The position numbers and the translations under genes are program-made. The notes under the pieces are model-generated. The model ran no database searches. It worked only from the letters and a program-made list of their open reading frames with translations, and was not told the DNA's origin. A stretch of DNA of 9,541 bases, taken from NCBI GenBank assembly GCA_035761045.1, contig DASTRU010000237.1:1-9541 (forward strand). The letters are read 5' to 3'. Below are positions 7,420 to 9,541 of this stretch, piece by piece. Origin of the DNA: DASTRU01 sp035761045 (GTDB taxonomy: Bacteria > Pseudomonadota > Gammaproteobacteria > Burkholderiales > Burkholderiaceae_E). The first letter of the stretch is position 1; the number at the start of each line of letters is the position of its first letter.

Positions 7420-8285
7420 CGATCGGGTAGCGGTATGAATTCGGTTTCGCCCGGCACGTGGCCCATGGATTGGCCGCGCCATCGCGTCTTTGCGTCCTCG
7501 ATCAACGCGCGGTCGGTCGCGACAAAGTTCCACCACACATGCCGTTCACCGTCGAGCGCGGCGCCGCCAATCAACATCAAGGTCGCGTCGCTGTCGCAAG
7601 TCACGCCCGGCGTGGTACCTGGCGCAAGCACGGCCAGGTTGCGCGCTGGAACGGTTTGGCCATCGATCCGTACATCGCCATGAACGACATACAGCGCGCG
7701 TTCGTCGTGCTCGTCGGGCAGCTCGAACGCGCTGCCCGAAGGCGCGTCGATCGCGGCATACAAGGTGGGCGACATAACGGGCGTTGGCGAATGGTGGCCA
7801 AGAAAATGACCAGCGATGACGCGCACGTGAACGCCTTGATGATCGAACGCTGGCAGATCGGTGGCGCGAACATGGGTAAAGCTTGGTCGACCGCGCTCGT
7901 GTTCGCGCGGCAGGGCCAGCCAGGTTTGAATGCCGTGCAACGTCATCCGTCCGTCGCGGTCTTCCGGCGCGGTGCGTTCGGAATGCACGATGCCGTCGCC
8001 CGCCGCCATCCAATTCACCGCGCCCGGTTCGATGCGCTGAACCGTACCCAAACTGTCTCGATGCATGATCGCGCCCGCAAATAAATACGTGACCGTGGCC
8101 AAGCCAATGTGCGGATGCGGCCGCACGTCGATGCCCTGGCCGGGCTCGAAGGTGGCTGGTCCCATGTGATCGAAAAAAACAAATGGACCGACGAAGCGCG
8201 GTTGATCGGCCAACGGCGGTCCGGGTAACAATCGGCGGACCGTGAATCCGCCGAGATCCTTCACATGAGGTGCGAGTAATTGCAT
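7416..8285 (-). CDS. Pirin family protein (Fe-binding bicupin)
   Basis: This 289-residue protein matches the pirin family, iron-dependent double-cupin proteins. Some members act as quercetin 2,3-dioxygenases and others as regulators or redox sensors. The N-terminal cupin carries the expected metal ligands: H57 and H59 (RPHPHIGLATVTYLF), then H101 and E103 (GDGIVHSE), all present. FFDHMGP at 37-43 is also typical. The C-terminal cupin (about 175-280) ends with the common VWWNFVATDR element. The frame stays open to an ATG at 8516, but that 77-residue extension would run antisense across the promoter and most of the small gene at 8398-8526. The ATG at 8285 starts the conserved sequence directly, so it is preferred. 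The preceding Shine-Dalgarno is weak. The gene is the first of a two-gene unit with the response regulator. The substrate cannot be told from sequence; an enzyme role is possible but unproven. Confidence 0.92.
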   Translation of the reverse strand: MQLLAPHVKDLGGFTVRRLLPGPPLADQPRFVGPFVFFDHMGPATFEPGQGIDVRPHPHIGLATVTYLFAGAIMHRDSLGTVQRIEPGAVNWMAAGDGIVHSERTAPEDRDGRMTLHGIQTWLALPREHERGRPSFTHVRATDLPAFDHQGVHVRVIAGHFLGHHSPTPVMSPTLYAAIDAPSGSAFELPDEHDERALYVVHGDVRIDGQTVPARNLAVLAPGTTPGVTCDSDATLMLIGGAALDGERHVWWNFVATDRALIEDAKTRWRGQSMGHVPGETEFIPLPDR

Positions 8286-8323
8286 GACGACCACCGAAAA
8301 GAAGAGAGTGAAGCCGGCGCCGG

Positions 8324-8329
8324 TATAAT
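8324..8329 (+). promoter_or_regulatory. Consensus -10 box (TATAAT) for the small gene
   Basis: A perfect TATAAT lies 68 bases before the ATG of the small basic protein. The hexamer 17 bases upstream (gaagag, 8301-8306) does not match a sigma-70 -35 box, so the promoter may be weak, activator-dependent or read by another sigma factor. Transcription would start near 8335-8337. The reverse strand reads ATTATA here, so the divergent pirin promoter might use overlapping bases; that part is a guess. Confidence 0.6.
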
Positions 8330-8341
8330 TCGCGGCTTTTC

Positions 8342-8381
8342 GCCGGCGGCTGCAAGCAAGCGCCGGTCCCGTCTGTTTTTT
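8342..8381 (+). promoter_or_regulatory. Leader hairpin followed by a T run, upstream of the small ORF
   Basis: gccggcg (8342-8348) can pair with cgccggt (8361-8367, one G-U pair) around a 12-base loop. A run of six T (8376-8381) follows eight bases later, just before the Shine-Dalgarno. It sits inside the predicted 5' leader. The gap between stem and T run is too long for a standard intrinsic terminator. The ccgg at 8363-8366 could instead pair with the ccgg at 8383-8386, next to the GGAG. An attenuation or translation-control role is possible but untested. Confidence 0.3.
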
Positions 8382-8384
8382 CCC

Positions 8385-8388
8385 GGAG
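8385..8388 (+). promoter_or_regulatory. Shine-Dalgarno GGAG of the small ORF
   Basis: GGAG lies nine bases before the ATG at 8398, a workable spacing. Together with the -10 box upstream and the hairpin downstream, it supports translation of this short frame. Confidence 0.6.
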
Positions 8389-8397
8389 TCAATCGCC

Positions 8398-8526
8398 ATG
8401 GCCGATCGCAACCGTACCCGCCGCAACACGCTTGAGCGCCGCTGCCTCGGCAAAGCGTTCAAACGCTTATTTGCCGGCGCATCGAAGCAAACTTTCAAAA
8501 TGCTCGAGAAGATCAAGAAGAATTGA
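8398..8526 (+). CDS. Small highly basic protein of unknown function (42 aa)
   Basis: I do not recognise this protein. It runs from the ATG at 8398 to the TGA at 8524-8526, giving 42 residues with 7 Arg and 7 Lys against 3 acidic residues (net about +11). The N-terminus is Arg-rich (MADRNRTRRNTLERR), a middle stretch is hydrophobic/basic (GKAFKRLFAGASKQTF), and the tail is LEKIKKN. Residues 17-40 could form an amphipathic helix. There is no signal peptide and no CxxC pair; C16 is the only Cys. Support for a real gene comes from its setting: a perfect TATAAT, GGAG at good spacing, and a strong hairpin 24 bases after the stop, all within about 250 bases. Its size and charge would suit binding to RNA, the ribosome or membranes, but that is inference. 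The same transcript could act as a small RNA, with or without the peptide. Confidence 0.65.
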   Translation: MADRNRTRRNTLERRCLGKAFKRLFAGASKQTFKMLEKIKKN

Positions 8527-8542
8527 TCGACCGAACGTTTTT

Positions 8543-8573
8543 AAAAAACCAAGGGCCGCCTCGCGCGGCCCTT
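8543..8573 (-). terminator. Intrinsic terminator for the peptidase gene, possibly shared with the small gene
   Basis: A perfect 9-bp stem (aagggccgc at 8551-8559 with gcggccctt at 8565-8573) closes a 5-base loop. Read on the minus strand it is followed by GG and six T (8548-8543), a classic rho-independent terminator, starting 16 bases past the peptidase stop. Read on the plus strand it follows the small gene's stop, but the downstream bases (gtcgtttctt) are only modestly T-rich. It may therefore work in both directions, better on the minus strand. Confidence 0.85.
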
Positions 8574-8589
8574 GTCGTTTCTTGCGTGG

Positions 8590-9483
8590 TTACAGGCTCT
8601 TGGCTTCGAAGGTGTTGCATGCGTCAAGACGGCCACTCTCGAAGCCGCGCATGAACCAGCGTTTACGCTGGGCCGACGAGCCGTGTGTGAAAGACTCAGG
8701 CACCACATACCCCTGCGTTTGCTTTTGCAAGGTGTCGTCGCCAATCGCGGCGGCGGCGGTCAAGGCTTCGTCCACGTCGCCGGCTTCAAGCCAGTTCCGA
8801 TTGGCCTGACTGCGATGGCCCCATACGCCAGCGAAGCAATCGGCTTGCAATTCAAGTCGTACCGACATCGCGTTGAATTGCGTGTCGCTGACCCGGCTGC
8901 GCATGCGGTCGAGCCGATCGGTAATGCCCAACAGGTTTTGCACATGGTGTCCGACTTCATGCGCGATGACATACGCCTGCGCGAAATCGCCCGGCGCGCG
9001 AAACCGGTCGCGCAATTGTTGGTAGAACCGCAAGTCGATGTAGATGCGTTGATCGCCCGGGCAATAAAACGGCCCGGCCGCTGCTTGGCCCAACCCGCAC
9101 GCGGTGGTGGTGCGGCCGGTGAACAGCACGAGCTTGGGCTCGCGGTACTGGCCGCCGTTTTCGCGAAACACGTCGCGCCAGGTGTCTTCGGTATCGGCGA
9201 GCACGGTGGCGACGAAGCGCGCCATCGTGTCGTCGGCGGGCGGCTTGTGCGCGGGCGGAGATTGCACCGGCGCTTGAATCGAAACCGGCGAGCCACCGCT
9301 GAGTAAGCCAAGCAAGGTCAGGGGATTGATGCCCAATACCCAACCACCAATGAGCGCGACGACGATCGTGCCGATGCCGATGGAGCGACCGCCAAAGCCC
9401 AATCCACCAAAACCGCCAAAGCCCCCGCCGTCGCCCCGGCGATCTTCGATGTTGTCGCTTTCGCGTCCGCCTTCCCAACGCAT
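8590..9483 (-). CDS. ypfJ: YpfJ/KPN_02809 family neutral zinc metallopeptidase, membrane-anchored
   Basis: This 297-residue protein matches the putative neutral zinc metallopeptidase family (YpfJ type). Near the start are charged residues (MRWEGGRESD) and a Gly/Phe-rich stretch (19-32). One membrane segment follows (about 35-52, IGIGTIVVALIGGWVL), then a Pro-rich linker (about 65-84). The catalytic domain comes last, with HEVGHH at 175-180 (H175 and H179 as zinc ligands, E176 as catalytic base). ELQADC at 211-216 probably supplies the third ligand, E211. C129 and C141 flank the family segment ACGLGQAAAGPFYCP. The catalytic domain probably faces the periplasm, but topology is inferred. Length is normal for the family and no key residue is missing. 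The start is firm: a strong AAGGAGGA lies just upstream. The physiological substrate of this family is not known to me. The gene appears to be transcribed alone and ends at an intrinsic terminator. Confidence 0.94.
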   Translation of the reverse strand: MRWEGGRESDNIEDRRGDGGGFGGFGGLGFGGRSIGIGTIVVALIGGWVLGINPLTLLGLLSGGSPVSIQAPVQSPPAHKPPADDTMARFVATVLADTEDTWRDVFRENGGQYREPKLVLFTGRTTTACGLGQAAAGPFYCPGDQRIYIDLRFYQQLRDRFRAPGDFAQAYVIAHEVGHHVQNLLGITDRLDRMRSRVSDTQFNAMSVRLELQADCFAGVWGHRSQANRNWLEAGDVDEALTAAAAIGDDTLQKQTQGYVVPESFTHGSSAQRKRWFMRGFESGRLDACNTFEAKSL

Positions 9484-9489
9484 GACTTG

Positions 9490-9497
9490 TCCTCCTT
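9490..9497 (-). promoter_or_regulatory. Strong Shine-Dalgarno (AAGGAGGA) of ypfJ
   Basis: On the minus strand AAGGAGGA lies six bases before the ATG at 9483-9481. It is a nearly complete match to the anti-Shine-Dalgarno and fixes the start codon. It is by far the best ribosome site in the window, in contrast to the uvrA fusion and the response regulator, which have none. Confidence 0.85.
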
Positions 9498-9541
9498 GTA
9501 AGCCGAACTACTTGATTTTGGGCGCAGCTTACGTGCCCCGC

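Noticed and set aside
7420..7536. A 39-residue N-terminal extension of the response regulator
   Set aside because: It lies completely within the pirin coding region in another frame, is Arg-rich and unlike a receiver, and the ATGA start at 7419 gives standard length.
6793..7683. A 296-codon plus-strand frame across the regulator and pirin genes
   Set aside because: It is a shadow of two well-supported minus-strand genes with intact family motifs; no domain is recognisable in its product.
8286..8516. A 77-residue N-terminal extension of pirin starting at 8516
   Set aside because: It has no resemblance to pirin, would overlap the small plus-strand gene and its promoter, and the conserved pirin sequence begins right after the ATG at 8285.
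9498..9532. Inverted repeat gtaagc/gcttac upstream of the ypfJ ribosome site
   Set aside because: Six-base arms with a 23-base spacer are expected by chance and match no operator known to me. The window ends too close to judge the promoter.

Overview
The window looks like chromosome from a free-living or host-associated proteobacterium. It is GC-rich, with three 60-base samples inside the large gene at 65-78% G+C by hand count. The giant fused UvrA, a long-form pirin and a YpfJ-type metallopeptidase together suggest a betaproteobacterium of the Burkholderiales kind, or less likely Xanthomonadales. This placement is inference from gene content only. No tRNA, rRNA, CRISPR array, transposase or phage gene is visible.

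Layout, left to right. (1) Positions 2-742 (+) hold the 3' part of a gene cut by the window edge. It encodes helical repeats of about 39 residues, resembling octotricopeptide (OPR) repeats, followed by a C-terminal Smr-like domain. Its G+C is about 52% over the first 300 bases, clearly below its neighbour. (2) Positions 739-6528 (-) encode a 1929-residue head-to-tail fusion of two complete UvrA proteins, with four ATPase sites. Its stop codon overlaps that of the first gene in convergent orientation. (3) Positions 6682-7419 (-) encode an OmpR/PhoB-type response regulator whose phospho-acceptor aspartate is a serine. (4) Positions 7416-8285 (-) encode a pirin family cupin. Its stop overlaps the regulator's start as ATGA, so the two are probably translationally coupled. 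(5) Positions 8398-8526 (+) encode a 42-residue, very basic protein with its own -10 box, Shine-Dalgarno and terminator hairpin. (6) Positions 8590-9483 (-) encode a membrane-anchored neutral zinc metallopeptidase of the YpfJ family, whose 3' end shares the hairpin with the small gene.

How the genes may work together. The pirin and the atypical regulator form the one convincing operon; the regulator probably responds to something other than histidine-kinase phosphorylation. The fused UvrA lies 153 bases downstream on the same strand and could be read through from that operon or from an unseen promoter. The OPR/Smr protein, the small basic protein and the peptidase appear to be independent units.

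The most noteworthy items are the organelle-style OPR/Smr protein, the 42-residue basic protein, the aspartate-less regulator coupled to pirin, and the asymmetry between the two halves of the fused UvrA.
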